Source: Desulfofustis sp. PB-SRB1
GTDB taxonomy: Bacteria > Desulfobacterota > Desulfobulbia > Desulfobulbales > Desulfocapsaceae
Assembly: GCA_016722945.1 (NCBI GenBank)
Contig: JAEQMT010000038.1
Span: 248,001 to 312,000, forward strand
Direction: 5' to 3'
DNA length: 64,000 nucleotides
Shown here: piece after piece, positions 55,901-63,703 of the stretch
Layout: each line of letters starts with the position of its first letter
Numbering within the stretch: position 1 is the first letter of the stretch
The notes under the pieces: model-generated
What the model was told of the DNA's origin: nothing
The model's input: only the letters and a program-made list of their open reading frames with translations
The model's database searches: none
Translations under genes and position numbers: made by a program

Positions 55901-56038
55901 AAGACTTGAAAGCTGAAGGGTGAGATGTGAATCAAGATAATCAGCTTGCGGCTCGGCAACGCACCACTGATTGTCCCGGTCAGACAGAGTGTCCAGCACG
56001 AGTTGTTCAACCGTGTTTTCCTCGTTGAAGTAGGTCAT
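52997..56038 (-). CDS. hsdR: Type I restriction enzyme R subunit
   Basis: Endonuclease and DNA translocase subunit of a type I system. I start at the ATG at 56038, which has GGAGGG about 8 bases upstream; it overlaps the stop of the preceding gene. The 1013-residue protein has an N-terminal PD-(D/E)XK nuclease (about 180-205, ending in VVGEAKTP), a helicase motif I GSGKSLLMVFAAQK near 337, DEAHR near 432, GMTGTPIN, and motif VI-like FDAPILQVMYLDKPMKDH. The N-terminus MTYFNEENTVEQLVLDTL matches that of many HsdR proteins. An unusual low-complexity insert near residue 165 comes from TTCACCC/GGGTGAA repeats. Confidence 0.93.
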   Translation of the reverse strand: MTYFNEENTVEQLVLDTLSDRDNQWCVAEPQADYLDSHLTLQLSSLKWRFVAAEELPRQHSDVLVESMVREALIRLNPEMGAQPDRADEVLYRLRTIPLSVQSEGLVRANELFAEWLRGEKSMPFGERGEHTPVRLIDFENLSNNDYVVTNQWSCEGRRVKGETSPLTPHTSPFQQHESNAKRLDIVLLVNGIPLVVGEAKTPVRPAVTWMDGASDIVGGYEQSVPRMFVPGVFSFATEGKCYRYGSVRMPIDIWGPWHEGGIKAEGTIADVQRSIRSILRPHVVLDILQNFTLFATDKKHRRIKIICRYQQYEGANLMVARVVNGYPKKGLIWHFQGSGKSLLMVFAAQKLRMHRTLGNPTVMIVVDRIDLDTQITATFNAADIPNMIGAATRQELQALLATDTRKIIITTIHKFGEADGRLNERSNIIVMVDEAHRTQEGDLGRKMRDALPGAFLFGMTGTPINKRDRNTFWAFGADEDEQGYMSRYSFQDSIRDKATLPLHFEAVDVKLHINKEAIDEAYSQMTDELSELDRDDLAKRAAKMAVLIKAPARLNAICRHIVTHFQKKVEPNGFKAQVVTFDRQCCVLYKKVMDELVGPEASVIVMHTQGGKSDEYASFKLAKDEEEKLLDRFRDPNDPLTFLIVTSKLLTGFDAPILQVMYLDKPMKDHNLLQAICRTNRVYPGKTHGLIVDYLGIFDDVATALDFDEKAVQKVISNLDELKKELPGQVAKCLAFFPNVDRTVGGYEGLIAAQDCLPDNNARDKFAAEYSVLSGLWEALSPDPCLGPYEKEYKWLAQVYESVKPPSGTGKLLWHALGAKTIELVHENVHLETVRDDLDTLVMDAEILEGLLDARDPNKKSKEIEIKLIARLRRHKDNPKFVALGERLEKLKERHEQGLLHSLDFLKELLTLAKEVVQAEKQVDPVDEQARAKAALTELFAEVKNGKMPMVVERIVTDIDEIVRLVRFPGWQNTKTGEREVQKALRKVIYVKYKVKDQDLFDKAFGYIRQYY

Positions 56039-57438
56039 TCCAGGACCCTCCAATGACCGGTTTTTCTGGAGCCGACCCGGCGCAACCGATTCTGCTGTTT
56101 TAGTTTCTGGATATGACGCTTGACTGTTGCCTCACTCACCCTCAGAGCGTGCGCCAGGCTCAGGTAGTCAGCCGTTGGGTTGGCCCGGAGTGTATTTAAA
56201 AGGTCATTTATAAGGTCAGGCTGACCTTTTATGGGGACCTTTAAAGCGCCTTTCTCCGCCAGCATCAACTCTTCCACCGGCTTCCGATGGATCGTCACGG
56301 TGAACAGGCAACCATCTCGGTCATCGGTGAAGTCGATCTTTGGCCATTCCGACAGGGCGCGTTTGATGCCTGAACCGAGCCCATGGTAGGGCAGCAGCCC
56401 CTTGGCCACATAGGAGACCAGGATCGGATTGCGAATATTGGAGTTCCCCGTTCGTATCTTCTCCACGGTCAGGTTGTTGGGCAGGTGGCCGGGGCTGACG
56501 ATCTCGATACGGTTGTCAAAGATGAACAGTCGGACCGGCGCGCTCACCAGATAATCACGGTGCACCAGGGCGTTGACCAGTAGTTCCTCGAATACGCTTT
56601 CGGGGATTTCCGGTTGCCCGGGCGCATTCACACCTCGACCCGCCTGGATCTTATGCAGGTTGCGCATCACAAAAGCGATGGCGTCATCGAAAATTTTTGG
56701 CAATGGCCCGGCAAAGTCTTCCGTATCCACATAATCAGTCGCATGAATCCGGTTGCCGGGATACCGGATCGCCTTGAGCACGAACTGCGGCTTGATCAGT
56801 TCCGGTCGTTCCGCAAACATCAGCAACCCAGCCAGGTTCATCTTTCTGTCGTCGGTGGCCAGATTCATGTTCTGGAGCAGGCGTGTCAACTTTTCCAAAT
56901 CGTCAGGATAGTCTTGTTTGTAAACGTCCCGCAGGAAGTCGCGGAAACGCAGCTTATCCAGTTTGTCGATCCCGGCCTTGGTCGGCAGTTCGTCGGCATG
57001 AAACTGGTCCGTGATCTGATACAGACGACGCAATTCCTCCTTGGAGTTCACCCGCCGTTTGTCCGCGCCGGTCTTCAGCCATATCACGCCGTTCTTATCG
57101 AAGTAAGGTTTGTCGAGTCCCTTGGGAACGGTCAGCACGATCACAACACGGCCATTCTGCAGAGCAATATTTTCAGTTCGGACTGTCAGCGGGCTTTTGA
57201 CAAGCTGGCTGGCGGCATTGCTGATGAGCTGGTTGATCCGGGCAATGTCGTTCCTGCCGAGTCCCGGCGCTGAGCCGTCATCGGCCACTCCCAGATAGAT
57301 CGTTCCACCCTCGCAGTTCGCGAACGCGGCCATCTCTGAGGCGAGGGAATCGGCGTTACGCACATCGACTTTGAACTGGCGCGTGCTGTCCTCGCCAAGG
57401 GAGACTTGATTTAGCAGATCGTCCAGTTTCAATTTCAA
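56035..57438 (-). CDS. Schlafen/AlbA_2-type ATP-binding protein in R-M operon
   Basis: A 467-residue protein. The N-terminus has an AlbA_2-like domain (about 10-120) with STRQFK and FANCEGGTIYLGVADDG. In the middle there is a histidine-kinase-like ATPase region (about 280-350, FEELLVNALVHRDYLVSAPV), and at the end a winged helix (about 420-460, HALRVSEATVKRHIQKLKQ). Such proteins often accompany type I R-M genes. Its 3' end overlaps the start of hsdR by four bases, so it is coupled to it. DNA or RNA binding is likely, but the role is not known. The partner gene upstream encodes a nuclease. Confidence 0.84.
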   Translation of the reverse strand: MKLKLDDLLNQVSLGEDSTRQFKVDVRNADSLASEMAAFANCEGGTIYLGVADDGSAPGLGRNDIARINQLISNAASQLVKSPLTVRTENIALQNGRVVIVLTVPKGLDKPYFDKNGVIWLKTGADKRRVNSKEELRRLYQITDQFHADELPTKAGIDKLDKLRFRDFLRDVYKQDYPDDLEKLTRLLQNMNLATDDRKMNLAGLLMFAERPELIKPQFVLKAIRYPGNRIHATDYVDTEDFAGPLPKIFDDAIAFVMRNLHKIQAGRGVNAPGQPEIPESVFEELLVNALVHRDYLVSAPVRLFIFDNRIEIVSPGHLPNNLTVEKIRTGNSNIRNPILVSYVAKGLLPYHGLGSGIKRALSEWPKIDFTDDRDGCLFTVTIHRKPVEELMLAEKGALKVPIKGQPDLINDLLNTLRANPTADYLSLAHALRVSEATVKRHIQKLKQQNRLRRVGSRKTGHWRVLE

Positions 57439-57450
57439 AATTCCTCCACT

Positions 57451-58377
57451 TTATCCCGAAAAATTCGTCACGCTCAGGTAGGACTCCCCAGTTTGGGATG
57501 CATGACGCCAGATGCGCTGGATTACCTCGGGGAGCGGCATGATCCCGGGCAGAATGACGTTGAAAATATGGCTGTAGTCCATAAGAAGCAAAGGGGTTCG
57601 GTCACGCGAGGCGTTCTTGATGGCATTCTCGTTGAAGCCCGCTAAAGAGATCATGATGCCCATGGTATTGTCCGCTTTGCGAGCGATCTTGCTCAGCAAG
57701 ATATCAATATCCTGGGAACCAATGGGATCAACGGTGAATTTTACCTCCACCAGAAATGTCGTGCCGTCCAACGTGACCGATCCATCGATTTGTCGTCCAT
57801 TCGGGTCTTTGTACGGGCGACGTGCAACCATTTCCGCATAGGCCACCAGTTTGTAGAACCACTCCTCGAAGGCGTAGCCACCCTCTTGAGTTCCTACCCT
57901 GGGCAGCAGTTGCTTTAATTCCTCCTCAAGACTCAGAAGTGTTTTCTGAGATGCCACTTGACGCTCTCGATCTTCGGCGGCCCGTTTACGCCATTCCCTG
58001 GATTCGTTTTCGTCTCTTACCTGTTCGTTGAGTTTATCCACTTGGCTCTTGAGTCTTGCAATGGCCTTGTGAGCGTTTGATATTTTTTCCGAGGAATCCT
58101 CCCAATTCTCCAGATCCGGAAAGTGCTTCATTTCAGCAAGAGACCGCGCCATATTGAGAATGACGGCAAAGCCCCTATTGTCTTTAACACCAATCAGCGC
58201 ATCAAAAAGACGCGCTAGAAAATCACGTTTTGATTCATCCTCTGCCCATGAAGCAAGTTGATTATCTGAGATTTGGTGCTGTTTGAGAAATGCACGTAAA
58301 GCACGCTTCCTCCAGAATGCTTTTAAACAGGCATCTTGGGTCAACTCGATGAAAGATGGCGATAGTTTTTTCAACAT
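57451..58377 (-). CDS. PD-(D/E)XK nuclease-like protein in R-M operon
   Basis: A 308-residue protein with a coiled-coil middle (about 90-160) and a PD-(D/E)XK core. YAFEEWFYKLV provides a helical Glu near 171, QIDGS an Asp near 198, and FLVEVKF a Glu-x-Lys near 211-213. Motifs resemble Mrr-like endonucleases. The start at 58377 gives MLKKLSPSFIEL, the likely family start, and it overlaps the stop codon of the hsdR remnant as TAATG. Alternative ATGs at 58383 and 58401 extend it. I place it as a restriction-linked nuclease, with the DNA target unknown. Confidence 0.82.
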   Translation of the reverse strand: MLKKLSPSFIELTQDACLKAFWRKRALRAFLKQHQISDNQLASWAEDESKRDFLARLFDALIGVKDNRGFAVILNMARSLAEMKHFPDLENWEDSSEKISNAHKAIARLKSQVDKLNEQVRDENESREWRKRAAEDRERQVASQKTLLSLEEELKQLLPRVGTQEGGYAFEEWFYKLVAYAEMVARRPYKDPNGRQIDGSVTLDGTTFLVEVKFTVDPIGSQDIDILLSKIARKADNTMGIMISLAGFNENAIKNASRDRTPLLLMDYSHIFNVILPGIMPLPEVIQRIWRHASQTGESYLSVTNFSG

Positions 58378-58496
58378 TACCATGGCATGGACTCCCACCA
58401 AAAGCAGGCGAGCTCTTCGGCCACCATGTTTGAAGTCACGCCGCCGCGGAGCGTGTTGAGAACCATCGGTTCTACGGAGTTTTCTTCGTTAAACAT
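58377..58496 (-). pseudogene. hsdR 5' remnant (39 codons)
   Basis: The frame starts at an ATG (58496) overlapping the hsdS stop and begins MFNEENSVEPMVLNTLRGGV, which is the N-terminal pattern of HsdR and resembles the intact hsdR start at 56038 (NEEN, VE, VL, TL in the same places). It ends at 58377 after 39 residues. The TAA overlaps the next ATG. I infer that an original hsdR followed hsdS directly and was truncated or replaced, leaving its first part as a leader for the nuclease gene. Confidence 0.8.
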
Positions 58497-59667
58497 GGGC
58501 GGCTCCCTCCAAGACTAAATTTCCTATGAGGTGATTTTTGAGTGCTACAAGTTTTTGGTGATGCCCTACAGCGTTTGCATGCAAACTCTTTGTTCGCTCA
58601 AGCAATCGAAGGAATTCTTCCGCTTTAGACCCTTCGGGAAGGTGAAACGGGATTTTCTTGATCGTTGCAGCGTTGAGATTTGGCATCGTTGTTCCGACGG
58701 AAAATCGATCTAACCAGCGATTTGTTGATGTACTCGTAACCGCCCAAAAAACGGCGAGTGGATTTATTCCTTTTTTTAATCGAACTCTTATTGTCCCGGT
58801 TCCGCAAAGCCAATTTTCTTGATGGTCTAAAACAAGAGCGCGTTTTTTAAGATCTCCTCTACGAGGGAATAGAATATCGTTTTCGGACAAGCGGTAATTT
58901 TGTAATTCGAGGGCCTTCTCCTCACTTATTCTTGCAACTTTTTCTTCCTGAATGACACCGTTCTCGATATCGGCAGGCATTACCACAGGAACACCCTCAG
59001 ATTGATAATCTTCAGAGTGAAGAAGGCTTCCAAATGGCCCGATTTTTATTCCATCGGATGGACAATAATCTCCCAGCACACTGGTAACGTTCGTTGACGT
59101 GATATTGTTTTCAATCAGAGTTTCCACGTAAGTATTCAGATTGCTGGTAAGCGATGCATATTTTTCCACCGCCTCATCCGCCGCCCACAGGATCTCGGCA
59201 ATGCGCTTCTGTTCATCAAGGGACGGCAGCGGGAATTCCTGTACCCGCAGCGTCTTCCAATTGATCGTTGGCGAGAGCGAGCCCACCGATATTTCGATGG
59301 CCCGTTCCATGAACATATCGGATTGCAGGAAGAACGGAAAAAACTCAGGCAGAATCATCTTGGGCTCTGCACGGACGACCATGGCATGGGCCGAACAGAT
59401 ACCATCAAACTCGGCCACGGCGAGTTTGCGCTGATACGCACGGCGGCGGCCGAAAATCACATCGCCCTTTTTGAAGGCCAGCTTTTGTCCAGTGACATCG
59501 GAAGGGTGCCCCCACTGGCGCAGGTGAATCGTGCTGGGATCGAGATGTTCCAACCCGACATAAACATCCGTCTTGGCATCGGCGGGGTCCACCCGCACCG
59601 CAACGTTCTGGGCGATGTCGCCGAACTTCACCATCTTCCAGCCGGGCTTCAGGGATTGCTCACTCAT
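58489..59667 (-). CDS. hsdS: Type I restriction enzyme specificity subunit
   Basis: DNA-recognition subunit for methylase and nuclease subunits. The 392-residue protein has two target-recognition domains (about 1-150 and 200-340), each followed by a helical spacer: LDEQKRIAEILWAADEAVEKYASL near 151-174, and LERTKSLHANAVGHHQKLVALK near 350-371. TRD1 has GRRRAYQRKLAVAEF and TRD2 has NDILFPRRGDLKKRA. The two TRDs differ visibly in base composition (TRD2 more AT-rich), which suggests exchange of TRD2. The ATG overlaps hsdM2 by four bases (ATGA). The recognition sequence cannot be predicted here. Confidence 0.92.
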   Translation of the reverse strand: MSEQSLKPGWKMVKFGDIAQNVAVRVDPADAKTDVYVGLEHLDPSTIHLRQWGHPSDVTGQKLAFKKGDVIFGRRRAYQRKLAVAEFDGICSAHAMVVRAEPKMILPEFFPFFLQSDMFMERAIEISVGSLSPTINWKTLRVQEFPLPSLDEQKRIAEILWAADEAVEKYASLTSNLNTYVETLIENNITSTNVTSVLGDYCPSDGIKIGPFGSLLHSEDYQSEGVPVVMPADIENGVIQEEKVARISEEKALELQNYRLSENDILFPRRGDLKKRALVLDHQENWLCGTGTIRVRLKKGINPLAVFWAVTSTSTNRWLDRFSVGTTMPNLNAATIKKIPFHLPEGSKAEEFLRLLERTKSLHANAVGHHQKLVALKNHLIGNLVLEGAAHV

Positions 59668-61172
59668 TTGCCACCTTCCATCACCCGTGTGTCGTCAAGC
59701 ACCTCGAAGAGGCCGTCAATCGACTCCCGCAAGGCAATTGAACTTTGTTGCCAGTTCGAAATAGCCTGCTTCAGGCTGACCGCTTCGGCCGCCCCATTGC
59801 CATTACCGTTTCCGCTGGCCGCCCGCACGTAGAGCGGGATGCTGAGGTTGCCGGCTTGCTCCCGGATCTGGTCATTGCTGACCACCCGGGCAAAGCCGTC
59901 CTCGTCAGCAAAGGCCTGGTAGACGGTGACAATGCGCTGGATGTGATCTTCGGTGAGGAAGCTCTGCGCCCGCTCACGGGTCACCTCGTTCAGCGCGTTG
60001 ATGAAAAGCACCTTGTTCCTGCGTTCCCTGGGTTTGTTCATCCGGCAGATGACAACGCAGGCTTCCATGGGCGAGTTGTAAAAGAGGTTGGGGCCAAGGC
60101 CCAGCACACAATCCACCACGTCGTGGGCGATCAGCTTTTCGCGCATGGCCGACTCTTCGTTGCGGAAGAGAACGCCATGCGGAAACAGGATGGCGCAGCG
60201 GCCGCTTCCCACCTTCATGCTCGTGATGATGTGCTGCCAGAAGGCATAGTCGGCGCGACCCTGGGGCGGAGTCCCGTAAAGGTTCCGGCCCCACGGATCG
60301 GCGGACCAGGCATCGCGGTTCCACTGCTTGATGGAGTACGGCGGATTAGCCAGGACCACATCGAACTGCATGAGTCGGTCGCCCTCGACAAAGGCGGGGA
60401 TGGCCAGGGTATCGCCTCGGACAATGCGGAAATCTTCGATACCGTGGAGGAACAGGTTCATCCGGCCGATGGCCGAGGTGAGCAGGTTGCGCTCCTGGCC
60501 GAACAGCCGCAGGTTCCGCCATTCCTTATTCTGCCGCTTCAGATGGGCGACGGCGGAGAGCAGCATGCCCGCTGAACCGCAGGTGGGGTCATAGATCGAC
60601 TCACCCGATTTGGGTTCGAGCATCTCGGTCATCAGATGAACCACAGTGCGATTGGTATAAAACTCCGCGGCGGTGTGGCCGGAATCGTCGGCGAATTTCT
60701 TGATCAGAAACTCGTAGCCCACGCCCAGCTCATCCTCCGGGCAGTTGGCAAGCGAAAGCGTCCGCGAGCTGAAATGCTCGATCAATTCACGTAACATGCG
60801 GTCCGGCAGACGGTCCTTGTTGCTCCACTGGGCGTCACCGAAGACCCCGTAGAGGGTGTCGGGGTTGGCTGTTTCGATAGCCCGCAGGGCATCCTGGATA
60901 GCTTTGCCCACGTTCTTGACCTTGGTGCGGGTGGCCTTCCAGTGGGCGTCCTCCGGGATCTGGAAGCGGTGCTGTTCGGGAAGCGCGGCGTATTCCTGAT
61001 CGCCCCCGGATTCCTCCAGTGCATCGGCCAGTTCCTCGTCATACACGTCGCACAACCGCTTGTAGAACAACAACGGGAAGATGAACTGCTTGTAGTCCCC
61101 GGCGTCGATGTAGCCGCGCAGCAAGGTGGCCGCGCCCCAGAGGTAGGATTCGAGTTGGGATTGGGAGATCAT
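59664..61172 (-). CDS. hsdM: Type I restriction enzyme M subunit, second copy
   Basis: A 502-residue DNA N6-adenine methylase. SAM motif I is DPTCGSAGML near 195-204 and motif IV is NPPY near 276-279. The N-terminal helical domain has FIFPLLFYKRLCDVYDEEL. This is the hsdM directly preceding hsdS. The ATG at 61172 has GGGGTG six bases upstream; the GTG at 61181 would give four-base coupling to the previous gene and remains possible. A hairpin lies just upstream, so its translation could be affected by it. The protein is collinear with hsdM1 but clearly different in sequence. Confidence 0.92.
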   Translation of the reverse strand: MISQSQLESYLWGAATLLRGYIDAGDYKQFIFPLLFYKRLCDVYDEELADALEESGGDQEYAALPEQHRFQIPEDAHWKATRTKVKNVGKAIQDALRAIETANPDTLYGVFGDAQWSNKDRLPDRMLRELIEHFSSRTLSLANCPEDELGVGYEFLIKKFADDSGHTAAEFYTNRTVVHLMTEMLEPKSGESIYDPTCGSAGMLLSAVAHLKRQNKEWRNLRLFGQERNLLTSAIGRMNLFLHGIEDFRIVRGDTLAIPAFVEGDRLMQFDVVLANPPYSIKQWNRDAWSADPWGRNLYGTPPQGRADYAFWQHIITSMKVGSGRCAILFPHGVLFRNEESAMREKLIAHDVVDCVLGLGPNLFYNSPMEACVVICRMNKPRERRNKVLFINALNEVTRERAQSFLTEDHIQRIVTVYQAFADEDGFARVVSNDQIREQAGNLSIPLYVRAASGNGNGNGAAEAVSLKQAISNWQQSSIALRESIDGLFEVLDDTRVMEGGK

Positions 61173-61177
61173 GATTG

Positions 61178-61633
61178 TCACCCCGTAAAAGACTTGTCCG
61201 CAGATTGCGCAGATTCGCGCAGATTAAGGACAAGTCTTTTCTGTTGTAGGCTTCTGGCGCCAAAGTTGAGAAGCAAGGCTTTTTGCAGGCCGGAGGCTTT
61301 GAGGTAGTTGATGGCCTGGGCTTCTTCCGTACCGGAGAGGCGAACCAGCGCTTTCAGTTCTACGATGACCGAACCAAAGCAGACAAAATCCGCCTTGTAG
61401 AAGGTTTTTAGCGGCTTACCGCGATAGCTGACCGGTAACTCTTTTTCCCGTTCATAAGGAATGCCCCGCGATTGAAATTCCAACTCCAGCGCCTCCTGAT
61501 AAACGGCCTCCAGGAATCCATTGCCCAATCCGGAATGAACCGCCATAGCAGCGCCTATAATGACGTAAGTCTGCTCATCTCTCTTCGCGTAGTCCGCGTC
61601 CATCTGCGTAATCTGCGTAATCTGCGGATTCAT
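61178..61633 (-). CDS. GxxExxY protein between two hsdM genes
   Basis: A 151-residue protein with the GxxExxY family motif GFLEAVY at 39-45, and a PD-(D/E)XK-like core: Asp82 in KADFV and Glu92/Lys94 in IVELKAL. The N-terminus [14 protein letters not shown] and the C-terminus [11 protein letters not shown] are encoded by repeats of GCAGATT/AATCTGC, so they are recruited from repeat DNA. Ends overlap hsdM1 and the alternative hsdM2 start by four bases each. The family's role is unknown. It may be a cassette inserted between two hsdM genes, moved by the flanking repeats. Confidence 0.84.
   Translation of the reverse strand: MNPQITQITQMDADYAKRDEQTYVIIGAAMAVHSGLGNGFLEAVYQEALELEFQSRGIPYEREKELPVSYRGKPLKTFYKADFVCFGSVIVELKALVRLSGTEEAQAINYLKASGLQKALLLNFGARSLQQKRLVLNLRESAQSADKSFTG
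61187..61240 (-). terminator. 13-bp inverted repeat, terminator-like, with GCAGATT repeats in its loop
   Basis: AAAAGACTTGTCC (61187-61199) and GGACAAGTCTTTT (61228-61240) are perfect reverse complements around a 28-base loop with GCAGATT three times. On the minus strand the hairpin ends in TTTT and lies within the last codons of GxxExxY, just before hsdM2. It may attenuate or process the operon transcript. Confidence 0.6.
61601..61627 (+). repeat. ATCTGCGTA tandem repeat at the other end of GxxExxY
   Basis: ATCTGCGTA units occur three times here, in inverted orientation to the GCAGATT units at 61200-61224. Both sets are inside the GxxExxY reading frame, at its N- and C-terminus, so the gene is bracketed by inverted repeats. 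Confidence 0.68.
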
Positions 61634-63150
61634 TGAAGTAAGCCCTCATTCTGTAGCAGGGCTTTCAAGCGGTCTTCGGCCGCATACGCCGCCTGCATCG
61701 ATTCCTTGAGGGTGGCGATGGCCTGATCGATGGTCATGGCTTCCTCCTGGAACACCGGCTCCACGTAGCGGGGGATATTCAGGTTGAAATCGTTCTCACG
61801 GATCTCGCCCAGCGTGACCACCCGGCAGACCCCTTCCACATCATGATAGCCCTCGTACCAGCGATGGATATTGTCCACATGTTCCGGCAGCAGCTCGTTT
61901 TGGGCGCGGCCGGCCTTGAACTCCTTGGAAGCGTCGATGAACAGCACCTTCTGGCGGTGGGCCTTGGGCTTGCTGTCGTGAAAGACCAGGATACAAGGCG
62001 CGAGACCGGTGCCGTAGAAAATGTTCTGGCCGAGGCCGATCACCGCTTCGAGCATGTCCATTTCCAGCAGCTTGCGGCGAATTTTTCCTTCCTTGGACAT
62101 GCGGAACAGCACGCCATGGGGCACTACCACTGCCATGCGGCCGGTCTTGCGGGCCATAGACTTGATCATGTGCTGAACCCAAGCGAAGTCGCCTGACTTG
62201 GCTGGCGGTAGCCCGGCAAAGTTGCGGCCGTAGGGATCGTTGATCCAGACGTCGTCCCCCCACTTTTCCAGGGAGAAGGGAGGATTGGCGATGACGCAAT
62301 CAAAGGTGGCGAGGCTGTCACCTGAATAAAAGGCGGGTAAGCGCAGGGTGTCGCCGCGTTCGATATGGAAATCTTCCGCGCCGTGGAGAAAGAGGTTCAT
62401 CCTGGCGATGGAGGATGTGGTCAGGTTCTTTTCCTGGCCGTAGAGCTTGCCCAGCATGAGGTTCTCGTCGCCGCCATGCTCTTTGACATGATGCAGCGCC
62501 TCGAGGAGCATGCCACCGGTCCCGCAGGCCGGGTCATAAATGGTTTCCCCGGCCTTGGGCGCAAGGATGCGAACCATCAGCGCGACCACGGAGCGCGGGG
62601 TATAGAATTCACCGGCCTTCTTGTTGGTCAGGTCGGCAAATTTCCTGATCAGGTATTCATAGGCCTGGCCGAGAATGTCCGCCTTGCAGTGCTCATTACC
62701 CAGGTTGAGCGCCGAGAAGTGTTCGATCAGGTCCTTGAGCAGCGCGTCCGAAAGGCGATCCTTGTTTGTCCACTGAGCGTCGCCGAAGATGCCGTGCAGG
62801 GTGTCCGGGTTGGCCTGCTCAATGCAGCGCATGGCCTTCTGGAGCGCATGGCCGATATTGGCGCTCCCCGCCCGAACATCGTTCCAGTGGCAGCCCTCCG
62901 GAACCTGGAATCGGTGATTTTCGGGGAACTGGGCAAATTCCACGTCGCCGTCGGACTCCTCCATGGCCACAACATATTCCTCGTCATAGGCATCGGAGAG
63001 CCGCTTGAAGAACAACAGCGGAAAGATGTAGGTCTTGAAATCGGCCGCGTCGACAGGGCCACGGAGGATATTGGCCGCCTCCCAGAGATGTCCGGAGAGG
63101 GTCCCGATATCCAGTTCGACTGAATTGTTTTTCCCGTTCCTTGCGCTCAT
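61630..63150 (-). CDS. hsdM: Type I restriction enzyme M subunit, first copy
   Basis: A 506-residue methylase. SAM motif [11 protein letters not shown] is at 206-215 and motif IV NPPF at 289-292, so both catalytic motifs are present. The N-terminal helical part has [19 protein letters not shown]. It shares the length, the ANPDTLxGxFGDAQWxNKDRL block and most motif positions with hsdM2 (59664), but NPPF against NPPY and many other differences show that the two are paralogues, not a recent copy. It overlaps the HTH gene start-stop by four bases and GxxExxY by four. Two methylase genes with one hsdS are unusual. Confidence 0.92.
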   Translation of the reverse strand: MSARNGKNNSVELDIGTLSGHLWEAANILRGPVDAADFKTYIFPLLFFKRLSDAYDEEYVVAMEESDGDVEFAQFPENHRFQVPEGCHWNDVRAGSANIGHALQKAMRCIEQANPDTLHGIFGDAQWTNKDRLSDALLKDLIEHFSALNLGNEHCKADILGQAYEYLIRKFADLTNKKAGEFYTPRSVVALMVRILAPKAGETIYDPACGTGGMLLEALHHVKEHGGDENLMLGKLYGQEKNLTTSSIARMNLFLHGAEDFHIERGDTLRLPAFYSGDSLATFDCVIANPPFSLEKWGDDVWINDPYGRNFAGLPPAKSGDFAWVQHMIKSMARKTGRMAVVVPHGVLFRMSKEGKIRRKLLEMDMLEAVIGLGQNIFYGTGLAPCILVFHDSKPKAHRQKVLFIDASKEFKAGRAQNELLPEHVDNIHRWYEGYHDVEGVCRVVTLGEIRENDFNLNIPRYVEPVFQEEAMTIDQAIATLKESMQAAYAAEDRLKALLQNEGLLQ

Positions 63151-63356
63151 TCCGATTTATCCGACCCCGCAATATCCGCCGCACCGCCCGCCTTGACCCA
63201 CTCATCGACTTCATATTTTTTGAACTTCCAAAGAGGGCCAATGCGGTGAGCGGGCATCGTATGCTTGTCGCCGCGGCAGTAAAAGGTGCAACCGCTGACA
63301 CCGAGGTACTTGCCTATCTCATGTAGTGATAACCAGCGATCTTCCATATAGGCCAT
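63147..63356 (-). CDS. Small AlpA/excisionase-like HTH protein
   Basis: A 69-residue protein with a winged HTH_17-like fold: RWLSLHEIGKYLGVSGCTFYC, then GPLWKFKKYEVDEWVKAGG. These proteins bind DNA as AlpA or excisionase-type regulators and also precede hsdM genes in many R-M operons. It may start at 63356 or at the internal ATG 63347. The stop overlaps the hsdM1 start by four bases (ATGA), so it is first in the operon and may control it. Confidence 0.84.
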   Translation of the reverse strand: MAYMEDRWLSLHEIGKYLGVSGCTFYCRGDKHTMPAHRIGPLWKFKKYEVDEWVKAGGAADIAGSDKSE

Positions 63357-63703
63357 TTCTCTCGTTCTTCATGGGCGATTGGTGTTACTGCCACATCTGA
63401 GGCGGTAACAGGGATGCCGGACGCAACTCCCCCACTTTACAATGCCCTCTAACATATTTTAGCCAAAAGTCGATTGTCAAACGATTTCGTTCGGATAAGA
63501 TCGCAAAGATCTGCTCTCGTCCTTAGCCACTTGGCCGCTGGCAACGCTCTCCGCATAATGCTGGCTCCGAGGCCTAGAGCATCACCCAATGCTGGTGGTG
63601 GATGCGTAGGCAGAGCAGGAGGATGGATAGAATCGATGGGTGCTACGAGGTACTGTGGAAAGATGTGAAACGGGTACAAACCCTGATAAAAGAGGGAAAA
63701 CTT
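63357..63703. other. Gap upstream of the R-M operon
   Basis: About 350 bases with no clear gene. The R-M operon promoter must be here. The right half has an open frame on the plus strand from 63602 whose early part I could not relate to any family. Base composition drops in GC after about 63640. Confidence 0.45.

Noticed and set aside
61196-61627. GCAGATT units as a CRISPR array.
   Set aside because: Units are adjacent or nearly so, with no unique spacers, and lie inside a coding frame.
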